Counted from the stretch's first letter, positions 1 through 7,398 are shown. The stretch is DNA of 10,049 bases from an uncultured Kineosporia sp. (GCA_937859855.1 CALMAR010000148.1:1-10049), one strand, 5' to 3'. Numbers and translations are program-made. The notes: generated from the sequence alone by a model not told the origin.

Positions 1-444
1 CTGCCCGCCGGCTTCTCGGTGACCTCAGGTCCGACCGTCACCGACCTCGCGCCGACCGCCTCGGATCCGCGCCAGGAGTCCGGGCGCAGCACTGTCACCC
101 AGGCGGAAGGCGGACACCGCGACCTGGTCGTGGCAACCTACGAGGGGGCGGTCGGCGCGGCCCTCAACCAGCGGAGTCGCAGCCCGAACGTGTACGGCGA
201 CACGACTGCCGAGCGGGTCCGGATCGGTGGGCACCGGGCTGTGATCGGCGAGGTCGCATCCGTTCCACCGTCGGCCTGTTCGCCTGCCAGAGCGGCAGCC
301 TCGGGCCGGACCTGCGGCGACGTGCGGTTACCGCACATCACGATCGACGTCGAGCTGGGACAGAGGTTGCACCTGACGCTCGACACAGCCGGGATCACCC
401 GGACCGAGGCGCTGAACCTAGTCCGCTCTGCCGTCGACGACTAG
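1..444 (+). CDS. C-terminal part of an unidentified protein (5' end outside window)
   Basis: The reading frame is open from the first base of the window and ends at TAG 442-444, so the gene starts upstream and only about 147 residues are visible. The GTG at 19 is internal rather than a convincing start, because the frame continues upstream without a stop and no ribosome binding site precedes it. The visible part is polar, has no membrane segment, and ends in a short beta-rich stretch (HITIDVELGQRLHLTLDTAG) followed by a helix-like tail (TRTEALNLVRSAVDD). That ending resembles the C-termini of actinobacterial secreted or lipoprotein-type proteins whose last helix carries an 'EAL..A' pattern, but this is an impression from style and not a family assignment. 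Two cysteines (in SACSPA and RTCGDV) could form a disulfide if the protein is exported. Function unknown. Confidence 0.6.
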   Translation: MPAGFSVTSGPTVTDLAPTASDPRQESGRSTVTQAEGGHRDLVVATYEGAVGAALNQRSRSPNVYGDTTAERVRIGGHRAVIGEVASVPPSACSPARAAASGRTCGDVRLPHITIDVELGQRLHLTLDTAGITRTEALNLVRSAVDD

Positions 445-449
445 GTCGA

Positions 450-483
450 GCGCATCTGCGGCAAATCCGGATGACCGCAGCGC
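450..483 (+). terminator. Possible hairpin terminator after the first gene
   Basis: Six nucleotides after the TAG at 442-444 there is a perfect 6-bp stem, CTGCGG (456-461) with CCGCAG (475-480), and a 13-nt loop. Beyond a 3-nt bulge on the left arm it extends by GCG (450-452) with CGC (481-483). There is no T-run afterwards, as is common for actinobacterial hairpins, so termination is inferred from position and stem only. Confidence 0.35.
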
Positions 484-597
484 ACGCTGTCTGCGGCCAT
501 GACCGGAAGGCGGCAAGAGCGGATTTCTTCAGCACGTCTCATGCCGCTGGGGTCTTGCGTGCGGCACCCTGGAGCCGTGCCTGTGGACGGAGGCGGT

Positions 598-1353
598 GTG
601 GAGATAACCTCGAAAGGCGGTTACGTACTGTGCGCTTCGCCGCGCAGCGGCTCCACGTTGCTGTGTGACCTGCTGAAACGTAGCGGTGTCGCTGGCGCAC
701 CGGACTCCTTCTTCCGGACCGAGTCCGTTGCCGACTTCGCCCTTAAGTGGGGTGTCGAGATCCCCCGGGACGGTTGGGACCACCGGTACGTGGATGCCGT
801 GCGCGGCCACGGCGCCAGGGCATCGGGTCGTTTCGGGATGCGGATCATGTGGAGCGACATGCCCCCGACACTGGCAAGGCTGGCGACCCTTTACCCACGA
901 GTTGGCCGCCGGGAGGCCGAACTGCTCCGAGAGGTGCTCGGCGTGGAGCACTTCATCCATCTGTCGAGAACGGACCGACTGGCCGAGGCCATCTCGCTGC
1001 TGATCGCCGAACAGACCGGCTTATGGCACCGCAACGCAGACGGGACCGAACGAGAACGGCTCGCTGAGCCGTCGGCGCCGCGCTACGACCACGACGCGAT
1101 CGCGACTCGGATCCGCATCCTGGATGGTGAGGCTGACGGGTGGCGTCGATGGTTCGCCGACAACGACATCCAACCGCTCAAGCTCACGTACGAGGATCTC
1201 GCCGATGATGCAACCGCGGCGTTGGCGAAAGTCGTGACCTACTTGGGTGGCGAACCTCCCCAAGCGCTCCCGACAGGTACGGCAAGACTGGCCACCAGCA
1301 TCAACGACGACTGGAGCCGCCGGTTCCAGCGCGAACGTGCCGGCGAACGGTGA
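598..1353 (+). CDS. Stf0-family sulfotransferase
   Basis: Predicted PAPS-dependent sulfotransferase of about 251 residues. In this family the sulfuryl group is moved from 3'-phosphoadenosine-5'-phosphosulfate to a sugar hydroxyl; mycobacterial Stf0 sulfates trehalose. The 5'-phosphosulfate loop is near the N-terminus (YVLCASPRSGSTLL, about residues 9-22). The 3'-phosphate region is HLSRTDRLAEAISLL (about 121-135), followed by the family-typical AEQTGLWH. A C-terminal YEDL segment and the final DDWSRRF also fit Stf0. The GTG at 598 is chosen because GGAGG lies at 589-593, and it puts the PAPS loop at the usual distance from the N-terminus. An ATG at 499 in the same frame would add 33 low-complexity residues. 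The neighbours give no pathway, so the acceptor (trehalose, another glycan or a natural product) is unknown. Confidence 0.85.
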   Translation: MEITSKGGYVLCASPRSGSTLLCDLLKRSGVAGAPDSFFRTESVADFALKWGVEIPRDGWDHRYVDAVRGHGARASGRFGMRIMWSDMPPTLARLATLYPRVGRREAELLREVLGVEHFIHLSRTDRLAEAISLLIAEQTGLWHRNADGTERERLAEPSAPRYDHDAIATRIRILDGEADGWRRWFADNDIQPLKLTYEDLADDATAALAKVVTYLGGEPPQALPTGTARLATSINDDWSRRFQRERAGER

Positions 1354-1499
1354 ACTGACCCTGTCACGTGCTGGCTGTGCACCGCGGCACCGCCGGGTCA
1401 TATTGGATTCAGCACCTGTAGCTTCGATGAGTTCCGACGCTTCATGCGGTCCGTACTTCTGACTCAGCCCAGTGCTGAACACCTGACCAGGAGGCTCCG

Positions 1500-2048
1500 A
1501 TGCGGCCGCTCGTCCTTTCCTGCTTCATGTCGATCGACGGCTACAGCGCCGATCCCGGCACCGAGACGATGAACGTCTTCATGGCCCTGGAGGATGACGC
1601 GGAGCAGGAGGAGTACGGCCTCGCCCGGTTGCGGTCGGTCGGAACCCACATCATGGGCCGGGGCGTTTACATGGGAATCCGCGACTACTGGCCGACCAGC
1701 CCGCTGGTCAACGCCGCACCCATGAACGAGATACCCAAGGTGGTCTTCTCCCGGACGCTGACCGCGCAGGACGCGACCTGGGCCGAGACCACGATCGCCT
1801 CGGGTGACACGGCCGAGGAGATCGCCACCCTCAAGGCGCAGCCCGGCGGGCCGATTCTTTGCCACGGCACCGGGCCGTTCGCGCGTTCGCTGATCAAGCT
1901 CGGGTTGGTCGATGAATACCGGGTCTGCATCGTGCCCGTGGCCGAGGGTAAGGGTGCCGCGCTGTTCACGGACGTCACCAAGCTGCGGCTGGTCTCCACC
2001 AAGGCCTTCACCTCAGGACTGGTAGAACTGGCCTACGCCCCGGTGTGA
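1500..2048 (+). CDS. Dihydrofolate reductase family protein (RibD C-terminal domain)
   Basis: A 182-residue single-domain protein of the RibD-C/DHFR-like fold, a group of NADPH-dependent reductases that often stands alone in actinomycetes with unknown substrate. Family signatures visible are the N-terminal strand and loop LVLSCFMSIDGYSAD (residues 4-18), the cofactor-loop region GTHIMGRGVYMG (about 48-59), the strand KVVFSRTL, the glycine-rich GGPILCHGTGPFARSLI, and the C-terminal LVDEYRVCIVPVAEGKG, followed by a last strand LVELAYAPV. The ATG at 1500 is preceded by a perfect AGGAGG at 1489-1494 with a 5-nt gap, which fixes the start. It is probably transcribed alone: the upstream gap is 146 bp and the downstream gap about 340 bp. 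True folate reduction is not implied by the family name. A frameshifted fragment of a related gene lies at about 4150-4301. Confidence 0.88.
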   Translation: MRPLVLSCFMSIDGYSADPGTETMNVFMALEDDAEQEEYGLARLRSVGTHIMGRGVYMGIRDYWPTSPLVNAAPMNEIPKVVFSRTLTAQDATWAETTIASGDTAEEIATLKAQPGGPILCHGTGPFARSLIKLGLVDEYRVCIVPVAEGKGAALFTDVTKLRLVSTKAFTSGLVELAYAPV

Positions 2049-2093
2049 CCCGGCTCCCGATGAAACCACCTACCACCCGCAACACTATCTGCG

Positions 2094-2288
2094 GCTAGTT
2101 GGAGACTGGTCGCAGGATCCCAGACCGTGAACCGGTTGCATCGGCTTTTGCTGGCACTGTTTCCCGGCGGGGTGAAGACGTTCCCGCCCACCCGCCAGGC
2201 CCACGTCCTGATCGCAGACTGCCTAGAACCTTTGTCTCCGCAGCCCTTTGACCTGATGGCGTGCCAGGTGAGTGCGTCCGGATGGTGA
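2094..2288 (+). pseudogene. Decayed fragment of an IS110-family transposase
   Basis: The gap of about 340 bp between the reductase and the EEP hydrolase has no intact gene. In frame with 2127, the translation reads RLVAGSQTVNRLHRLLLALF (starting about 2103) and continues PGGVKT. This matches the helical linker after the N-terminal RuvC-like (DEDD) domain of IS110-type transposases, where the usual pattern is 'DLV..RTQTVNRLH.LL..L.PGG..'. After that, similarity fades (a run around LIADCLEPLSPQP) and a TGA closes the frame at 2286. No catalytic DEDD residues and no C-terminal serine domain are present, so it cannot be active. I saw no IS ends. The identification rests on about 25 residues read by eye. 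The edges are approximate. Confidence 0.5.
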
Positions 2289-2391
2289 CCGGATTCGCGC
2301 AGGGCGACCGGAAGTTCAAGCGACCGTCGAACCTGTTGATCAGCGTGTCCGGTCAATTGGCAGTGTGCCCGGGGCTGGGCAGGATGAGCGC

Positions 2392-3222
2392 ATGCCGGAT
2401 GGCCTCGACATCCCTCCTGCCTTCTATGGCGACATCATCGCCACGTCGGTGCGGATGGTCACGTGGAATGTGTGGGGTCTGCACGGCCCGTGGCGAGACC
2501 GTGAGCCGGCGATAGTGACAACGCTGGCTGGCGCCGATCCCGACGTCGTCGTTCTCACGGAGTGCTGGGCATCGCGACGTGACAGTCAGTGCGATCGGCT
2601 CACCGAGAAGCTGCCATTGCCGTACACGGCCTTCAGCGGTGTGACAGCGCAGGAAGACCCCGATGCGCTGTCTGGCGTTGGCGTGCTGTCCCGCTGGCCG
2701 ATCAGCCAGGAGTGCAGCTACACGTTCGGCAAGCTACGAGTTCAGTACGCCGAGGTGAGTGGACCACGAGGACCGATCCAGATCTACGGCGTCGTGATGG
2801 ACGCATGGTGGTTCGATGAGAGCCAAGCACGGCAGGATGCGATCCGCTCCCTTCTGTCTCACCTCGGCAGCGTGCAGGACCCGCGGATCCCGTTGATCGT
2901 GTGCGGTGACTTCAACGCGGACCCCGCCAGCGACGAGATCCGGATGATCACCGGCCAGAACGCGGCGCCGGTACCGGGCCTCTCGTTCTACGACACCTGG
3001 CCGACGGCCAACCCGGACATGGCCGGTTACACGTGGTCCAACGCCAATCCCTGGGCCAGCCAGCTGCTATGGCCGGACCGCCGAATCGACTACATCTTCG
3101 CCGCCGCTCCCCGACGTGGAGGTGCCGGACACCCACGGGCCGCCGCCCTCCTCGGCGCCGGCGCCGTCCATGGCGTGTACCCCTCGGACCACTACGCCTT
3201 GCAGGCCGACCTGCGCTATTGA
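2392..3222 (+). CDS. Endonuclease/exonuclease/phosphatase (EEP) family hydrolase
   Basis: A predicted metal-dependent phosphodiesterase or phosphomonoesterase of about 276 residues with the DNase I/APE1 fold. All usual catalytic blocks are visible: VTWNVWG (metal-site Asn about 26), VVVLTECW (metal-binding Glu about 57), VCGDFNAD (Asp about 173, Asn about 175), DRRIDYIF (about 229-236) and the C-terminal PSDHYAL (Asp about 266, catalytic His about 267). The fold acts on DNA, RNA, phosphoinositides or sphingomyelin, and the motifs do not choose between them. There is no signal peptide or membrane segment, so a cytoplasmic enzyme is likely. The start at ATG 2392 has AGGA at 2381-2384. The frame is open further upstream to 2272, but that stretch lacks a good ribosome binding site and partly overlaps IS110 debris. 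It converges with the phosphoesterase downstream. The specific substrate is unknown. Confidence 0.85.
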   Translation: MPDGLDIPPAFYGDIIATSVRMVTWNVWGLHGPWRDREPAIVTTLAGADPDVVVLTECWASRRDSQCDRLTEKLPLPYTAFSGVTAQEDPDALSGVGVLSRWPISQECSYTFGKLRVQYAEVSGPRGPIQIYGVVMDAWWFDESQARQDAIRSLLSHLGSVQDPRIPLIVCGDFNADPASDEIRMITGQNAAPVPGLSFYDTWPTANPDMAGYTWSNANPWASQLLWPDRRIDYIFAAAPRRGGAGHPRAAALLGAGAVHGVYPSDHYALQADLRY

Positions 3223-3342
3223 TGCCGCCCTGAGACGAAGTCGCAGGCACCACCGAATGAATCGGGCCGAATCGCGGCAGTCGAGTGCGACTCTGATGGC
3301 GGGCTGTCAGGTGATGAAGGGATGTCGTGACTGGTGGCTGGG

Positions 3343-4107
3343 TCAGTCCTGCTCTGCCTGTGCGGCGTCGTCCTCGGCGATGATCGCGGTGAACGCTTCT
3401 AGCGCTGCCAGGTCGCCGTGCGGGTTCAAGACGTATTCGGAAGCCCATCCGGCCGCGTCCGGATATCCACTGCGAGCAATGCGCTCGGCGGCGGTGTGGA
3501 GGTCATACGCCGTGCGCCGAAGCTGCACCGTAGGGCCCAACAGTGCCCAGTAGGCGCCGGCAGGCCCGTACGCCATGCCGACGCTGCCGGGGTTGATCAC
3601 GCGTCGCTGGTTGACCAGACGATCGAACGGCATGTGCGTGTGCCCGCAGATCACCACCTGCTCAGCGACCCCGTGCAGCACCTGTTCCCACCGCTGAATC
3701 GGTGAGTCGACCAGGACGAACTCGTCGTCGCGGCGGGGCGTTGCGTGGCAGAACAGGGTCGGCCCCAGACCGTCGATGTCGATGGTGACGGTCATCGGCA
3801 GATCCGCGATGAGAGCGCGGTGCCGCTGCTCGATCAGCGGCACACATGCCGCCACGGTGTCGCCTGCCGGGCCGGTCACCACTTCGCCGTCGAACCCGGC
3901 GACCAGTTCCCGTTCTCCGTTGCCGTGCACCCATACCGCCCTGTCCCCGAGTGACGCCAGCACATCCAGGGTCTGCGCCGGCATCGGACCGCCAGCGATA
4001 TCTCCCAGCAGAACGATCCGATCCACCCCGATGCGATCGACCTCGGCAAGGACGGCCTCGAGCGCCGGCAGATTGCCATGCACGTCGGCAAGGACCGCGA
4101 TTCGCAT
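3343..4107 (-). CDS. Calcineurin-like metallophosphoesterase (YfcE/MJ0936-type)
   Basis: About 254 residues from ATG at 4107. The dinuclear metal-centre motifs appear in order: ADVHGN (Asp 8, His 10), LLGDIAGG (Asp 36), VHGNGER (Asn 63; most relatives have GNHE or GNxD here), CHATP (His 121), CGHTHMP (His 156, His 158), then INPGSVG (172-177). This order and the short length match the YfcE/MJ0936-like 'DNA-repair-exonuclease-type' phosphodiesterases, which in practice hydrolyse small phosphodiesters; the natural substrate is usually unknown. The C-terminus adds about 60 residues with an acidic, alanine-rich end (AEDDAAQAEQD). The start puts the first motif at residues 7-12, as is normal. An upstream in-frame extension to 4245 looks non-coding and overlaps DHFR-like debris on the other strand. 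No strong ribosome binding site is seen (GATGGGC only). It is convergent with the EEP gene. Confidence 0.87.
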   Translation of the reverse strand: MRIAVLADVHGNLPALEAVLAEVDRIGVDRIVLLGDIAGGPMPAQTLDVLASLGDRAVWVHGNGERELVAGFDGEVVTGPAGDTVAACVPLIEQRHRALIADLPMTVTIDIDGLGPTLFCHATPRRDDEFVLVDSPIQRWEQVLHGVAEQVVICGHTHMPFDRLVNQRRVINPGSVGMAYGPAGAYWALLGPTVQLRRTAYDLHTAAERIARSGYPDAAGWASEYVLNPHGDLAALEAFTAIIAEDDAAQAEQD

Positions 4108-4149
4108 CTGCCCATCATGGCCACAACGTGTATTGATGACACCTGCACG

Positions 4150-4301
4150 TAGACGCAGGTCAACGCTGGTGCCGCGGTGATGGGCACGGGCCGCCCGTAC
4201 TTCGGCGACATGTGGCTGGAGGACGTCCCGCTCGGCGACCGACACTCTGCATCCAGGGAGACCGGTTCACCCACCTGGTCTTCCCCGTCAGTAACACCTG
4301 A
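4150..4301 (+). pseudogene. Frameshifted 3' fragment of a DHFR/RibD-C-like reductase gene
   Basis: Between the divergent phosphoesterase start and the helicase 3' end, the + strand carries the end of a DHFR-like gene split over two frames. In the frame of 4177, after a TAG at 4150-4152, the translation gives QVNAGAAVMGTGRPYFGDMW and then LEDVPLGD, the 'P-V-x-G-x-G-P-F-F' strand-turn that ends this fold. The matching last strand, LCIQGDRFTHLVFPVSN, continues in the frame of 4245 and ends at TGA 4299-4301. A -1 or +2 shift near 4240-4245 separates the two parts. The N-terminal two thirds of the domain are missing. Its sequence is clearly different from the intact reductase at 1500-2048, so it is a remnant of a separate gene and not a recent duplicate. 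The homology is read by eye from motif style. Confidence 0.6.
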
Positions 4302-4328
4302 CGGCGCCCGTGGTGCCTGCCGGGTCAG
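4298..4328 (-). terminator. Possible hairpin terminator of the helicase gene
   Basis: About 13 nt past the helicase stop codon, CTGAC (4298-4302) pairs with GTCAG (4324-4328), and GGC (4303-4305) with GCC (4319-4321). Together they make 8 bp interrupted by a 2-nt bulge, with a 13-nt loop. No T-run follows on the minus strand. The call rests on position and stem only, and the arm overlaps the DHFR remnant's stop codon. Confidence 0.3.
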
Positions 4329-4341
4329 CTGGCGGTCGGCG

Positions 4342-6405
4342 TCATGACCACAGGTCGTCCAGGCTCGGGACGGCGACCCGCACGTCCGCGACATCTGCTG
4401 GCAGGGCGATGGTGCGCCGCGGGTTCATCGGGATGGTGTCGAGGACGGCGCGGGCCTCGGCGGTGATGAAGCGGCTGGCCTGGGCGTAGGAGTGCCGGTC
4501 GTCGCGAGCGCGTCGGTGGTGCGGCTGGCGCAGCGGGACGTAGATGGACAGCTCGTCGCGGGCCCGGGTGGTGGCGACGTAGAACAGCCGTTCCTCCTCG
4601 ACGACCTCGGCCTGCCGGCCCAGGGCCATGTCGGAGGGGAAGGCGCCGTCCACGACGTTGATCAGATGCACGCATTCCCATTCCAGGCCCTTGGCGGAGT
4701 GCACCGTGGACAGGACGAGGTAGTCGTCGTCCCGGTGGGGTGGCCCGGCCAGGTCCCCCGTCGCCTCGGGCGGGTCGAGGGTCAGGCCGACGGCGTAGTC
4801 GTGCAGGCTGCGTGCAGCACCGGCCGAGTCGGCCAGCCGGGCCAGGTCGTTCAGCCGGGCCTGGTGGTCGTCGTAGCGGCTGGTCAGCAACGGCCTCAGC
4901 AGCTCGACGACGGCATGGACGCGGGCCGGCAGGCTGTCACCTTTCCGTGCATCGACAAGCGCGTCCATGGTCGAGGCGATGCCGGCCCGAGTTCTTGCCG
5001 GGGCATGCGCGACGACTTCGGCCCTGCGTCCGTCGGCGCCGGGCTCTGCCGGCCGCCAGACGTCGAGCAGTTCGCGGGCGCGGGCGGGCCCGACGCGGTC
5101 GTGGAGCCGGAAGAGCCGGAACCAGGCGAGTTCGTCGCGGGGGTTGTCCAGCACCCGCAGCGCGGCGAGGAAGTCCTTGACGTGGGCCGCTTCCAGGAAC
5201 TTCAACCCGCCGTACTTCACGAACGGGACCCGGCGTGAGGTGAGCTCGACCTCCAGCAGGTCGCTGTGGTGCGCGGCGCGCATCAGGACCGCCTGGTCGC
5301 GCAGGGATCGCCCGTCCTCGACATCGGCCAGGACCGTGTCCACCACGGCGGTGGCCTCGGTCGCGGAGTCGTAGCACTCGACCAGACGCGCCCGTCGTCC
5401 CCCCGCACGCACCGACCGCAGCCGCACAGGCAGCCCGCCCGAGCTGGGGCGGACCGCGTTCGCCAGGTCGAGCAGCGGCTGCCGGGCCCGGAAGTTGTCC
5501 TCCAGCACCACGGTGACCGCATCCGGGTAGCGGCCCGCGAACTCGTCGAGGTGACGGCTGTCCGCTCCGCGGAAACCGTAGATGGCCTGGGCGTCGTCCC
5601 CGACCACGGTCAGGCCGGTCCCGTCCGGGCGCAGCAGGGCGGCGATGTCGGCCTGGATGCCGTTGACGTCCTGGTACTCGTCGATCAGCACGTGGTCCCA
5701 GCGGTCGCGGATGGCGGCTCCGATCACCGGATCGGACAGCAGCGCGCGCAGGTGCAGCAGCAGGTCGTCGAAGTCCAGCAGGCCGGAGGCCCGCTTGCGC
5801 CGGGTGTAGGCGCGGAACAGCTCCAGCATCTTCGCCACGTCCGGCTGGACCCACGGGAACTGCTCGTCGACCACCGTGCGAGCCGGCTGACCGGTGTTGA
5901 CCGCCCGGGAGTAGATGTCCAGCAGGGTCCCCCCGCGCGGCACCCGCTGAGTGGGCCGTGTGCCCTGGTCCGCCGCGTCGGCCAGCTGGTGGTCGCGGCG
6001 CAGCATGTCCATCAGGTCACGCGCGTCGCCCGGGTCGATCACCGAGACGCCGTCACCCAAGCCAAGGTTCGGCGCGTGCGCCACAACCAGACCATGCGCC
6101 ACGGCATGGAACGTGCCGCCGTCCAACCGCCCACGCGACCCGCCCCGTGATTCGGTGAGCGAACACATGGCGGCCGCCCGGGACAGCATCTCCTCGGCGG
6201 CCCGCCGGGTGAAGGTCAGCAGCAGGATCCGCTCCGGCCGCACGCCACGCTCGACCAGCGCCGCCACCCGCGCCGTCAACGTCCGTGTCTTTCCCGTACC
6301 CGCCCCGGCGACGATCAGCAGCGGCGCATGCTCGTGATCGGCGGCAGCGCGCTGCGACGAGGTCAGCCCCGCCCGCCAGCCACCGTCGAACATGCGTTCG
6401 ACCAT
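4342..6405 (-). CDS. UvrD/PcrA-like superfamily 1A ATP-dependent DNA helicase
   Basis: About 687 residues with a full set of SF1A motifs. They are the Q motif LTSSQRAAA (about 14-22), Walker A AGAGTGKT (about 33-40), motif Ia LLTFTRRAAEEM, Walker B LIDEYQDV, motif III VVGDDAQAIYGFRGAD, motif IV EDNFRARQPLL, motif V STVHSAKGLEWE and motif VI EEERLFYVATTRARDEL. This is a 3'-5' translocase of the UvrD/Rep/PcrA type, acting on single-stranded DNA in repair, replication restart or recombinase removal. No extra nuclease domain is seen: the protein ends soon after motif VI (SLDDLWS), so it is not an AddA- or RecB-type fusion. It is shorter than many actinobacterial UvrD1 proteins, and may be a second, accessory UvrD-like helicase. 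The start is uncertain: ATG 6405, ATG 6393 and GTG 6429 are in frame and none has a good ribosome binding site. Confidence 0.9.
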   Translation of the reverse strand: MVERMFDGGWRAGLTSSQRAAADHEHAPLLIVAGAGTGKTRTLTARVAALVERGVRPERILLLTFTRRAAEEMLSRAAAMCSLTESRGGSRGRLDGGTFHAVAHGLVVAHAPNLGLGDGVSVIDPGDARDLMDMLRRDHQLADAADQGTRPTQRVPRGGTLLDIYSRAVNTGQPARTVVDEQFPWVQPDVAKMLELFRAYTRRKRASGLLDFDDLLLHLRALLSDPVIGAAIRDRWDHVLIDEYQDVNGIQADIAALLRPDGTGLTVVGDDAQAIYGFRGADSRHLDEFAGRYPDAVTVVLEDNFRARQPLLDLANAVRPSSGGLPVRLRSVRAGGRRARLVECYDSATEATAVVDTVLADVEDGRSLRDQAVLMRAAHHSDLLEVELTSRRVPFVKYGGLKFLEAAHVKDFLAALRVLDNPRDELAWFRLFRLHDRVGPARARELLDVWRPAEPGADGRRAEVVAHAPARTRAGIASTMDALVDARKGDSLPARVHAVVELLRPLLTSRYDDHQARLNDLARLADSAGAARSLHDYAVGLTLDPPEATGDLAGPPHRDDDYLVLSTVHSAKGLEWECVHLINVVDGAFPSDMALGRQAEVVEEERLFYVATTRARDELSIYVPLRQPHHRRARDDRHSYAQASRFITAEARAVLDTIPMNPRRTIALPADVADVRVAVPSLDDLWS

Positions 6406-6644
6406 AGCAAGGCTCGCGCTGCCTGCCACGGACGTGTGCCGACGTGTCTACCGTCCGCGTGGCCCATCGGGTCTGGGACGTGGCAGCGGCGGACCTGCGT
6501 CGGGATGCGGCCGCCCGGGTCGAACGCTGTCGCACGCTGGTGTTCGGGCCGCGGAGCAGTATTCCGATCGTCGACGGGATGGGCCTGGCCAAGCGCGAAC
6601 CTCCGACCCTCGCCGCCGCACGACGGTCGGCAGAACCTCGTGAT

Positions 6645-6685
6645 GGGACGCCAGGACGACGTCCCGTCGCGGTCCTGTGTCGTCC
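6645..6685 (-). terminator. Overlapping hairpins after the HExxH gene
   Basis: Just beyond the TAG of the HExxH gene (complement of 6691-6693) there are two mutually exclusive stems. GGACGAC (6654-6660) pairs with GTCGTCC (6679-6685), 7 bp with an 18-nt loop. GGGACG (6645-6650) pairs with CGTCCC (6660-6665), 6 bp with a 9-nt loop. The first lies 5 nt from the stop codon on the minus strand, which suits a terminator. There is no T-run. The remaining part of the 6406-6690 gap contains no gene I can identify. Confidence 0.35.
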
Positions 6686-6690
6686 AAGCG

Positions 6691-7398
6691 CTACCGGTTG
6701 CTGTCGAGGAACTTGATGGTCTGGCGCAGGTAGGTGCGCGGATTGATGTCCAGATGGCCGATCCAGTCGGCGCCGCGCTCGTCGCGGTGCATGACGTAGC
6801 GGGCGAAGGCGTAGCCGTACATCTGCTCGGTCATGTAGCCCAGCCGCCGCGCGCTCCAGCCGCGGTTGCTGACGGTGAACTCCTGCGCGGCGTTGGCGGT
6901 GAAGATGCCCAGCCCGAGGAAGACCGTCAGCAGGTCGGTCAACGGTTCGCCGTCGCGCCGGTCGGGATCGATCCGGACCTCGCCCAGCAGCCGGACGTGC
7001 GCCAGCTCGTGCGCGATCGTCGCGACCAGCGTCACCGGCCCGGCGCTCCTGGCGCCGAAGACCGTGATGACGGGGCGGCCGGCCGCTTCGACGTAGTGCC
7101 CGGCGATGCCCTGGTGCTGACCCGAACCGAACCGCAGGGCGCCGGCGTCGTCGTCGGGTGTGTAGACGAAGTCGACACCGCTCGGATCGATGCCCATCCG
7201 CGTCGCGACGATGTCCAGGACGGCGCGGGCGCCGGACTCGCTGTGCAGATGCTCGATCGGGAAGCAGTCACGCGTCGGCAGCAGCACGGGGCCGGTCAGC
7301 TCGACGGCCGGGAACTCGCCGACGATCCAGCCGACGTTCTCCTCCAGCCAGGCTGCCTCGTCCTGCGCTACCGGCAGCTTCGGCGAGAACCACGACAT
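6691..7398 (-). CDS. Uncharacterised protein with gluzincin-like HExxH zinc-peptidase motif
   Basis: A 235-residue protein that I cannot place in a named family. Its centre contains TIAHELAHVRL with His 130, Glu 131 and His 134, the zinc-binding and catalytic HExxH pattern inside a hydrophobic helix. Sixteen residues later, GEPLTDLLTVFLG supplies Glu 151 and Asp 155, an ExxxD spacing typical of the third ligand helix in gluzincin metallopeptidases. The helix after it (LLTVFLGLGIFTANAA) is hydrophobic but embedded in a cytosolic-looking protein; no signal peptide is seen. The N-terminal half has an alpha/beta character with an acidic loop (YTPDDDAGALRFG), and the C-terminal part is helical with many aromatic and Arg residues. 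Peptidase activity is inferred from motif geometry only. The start at ATG 7398 has no strong ribosome binding site. It probably stands alone. Confidence 0.75.
   Translation of the reverse strand: MSWFSPKLPVAQDEAAWLEENVGWIVGEFPAVELTGPVLLPTRDCFPIEHLHSESGARAVLDIVATRMGIDPSGVDFVYTPDDDAGALRFGSGQHQGIAGHYVEAAGRPVITVFGARSAGPVTLVATIAHELAHVRLLGEVRIDPDRRDGEPLTDLLTVFLGLGIFTANAAQEFTVSNRGWSARRLGYMTEQMYGYAFARYVMHRDERGADWIGHLDINPRTYLRQTIKFLDSNR

Noticed and set aside
1356..1400. TGACCC...GGGTCA inverted repeat after the sulfotransferase gene
   Set aside because: The 6-bp arms are 33 nt apart with only a 4-bp inner stem; could be chance, so not listed as a terminator.
3223..3342. Small hairpin AGTCG/CGACT (3279-3292) between the convergent EEP and phosphoesterase genes
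   Set aside because: Only 5 bp with a 4-nt loop and no T-run on either side; too weak to call a bidirectional terminator in this GC-rich DNA.
4492..6337. Long + strand open frames opposite the helicase gene (248 aa and 294 aa)
   Set aside because: They are antisense shadows caused by high third-position G/C in the helicase; low-complexity translations without recognisable domains, while the minus frame carries all SF1 helicase motifs.
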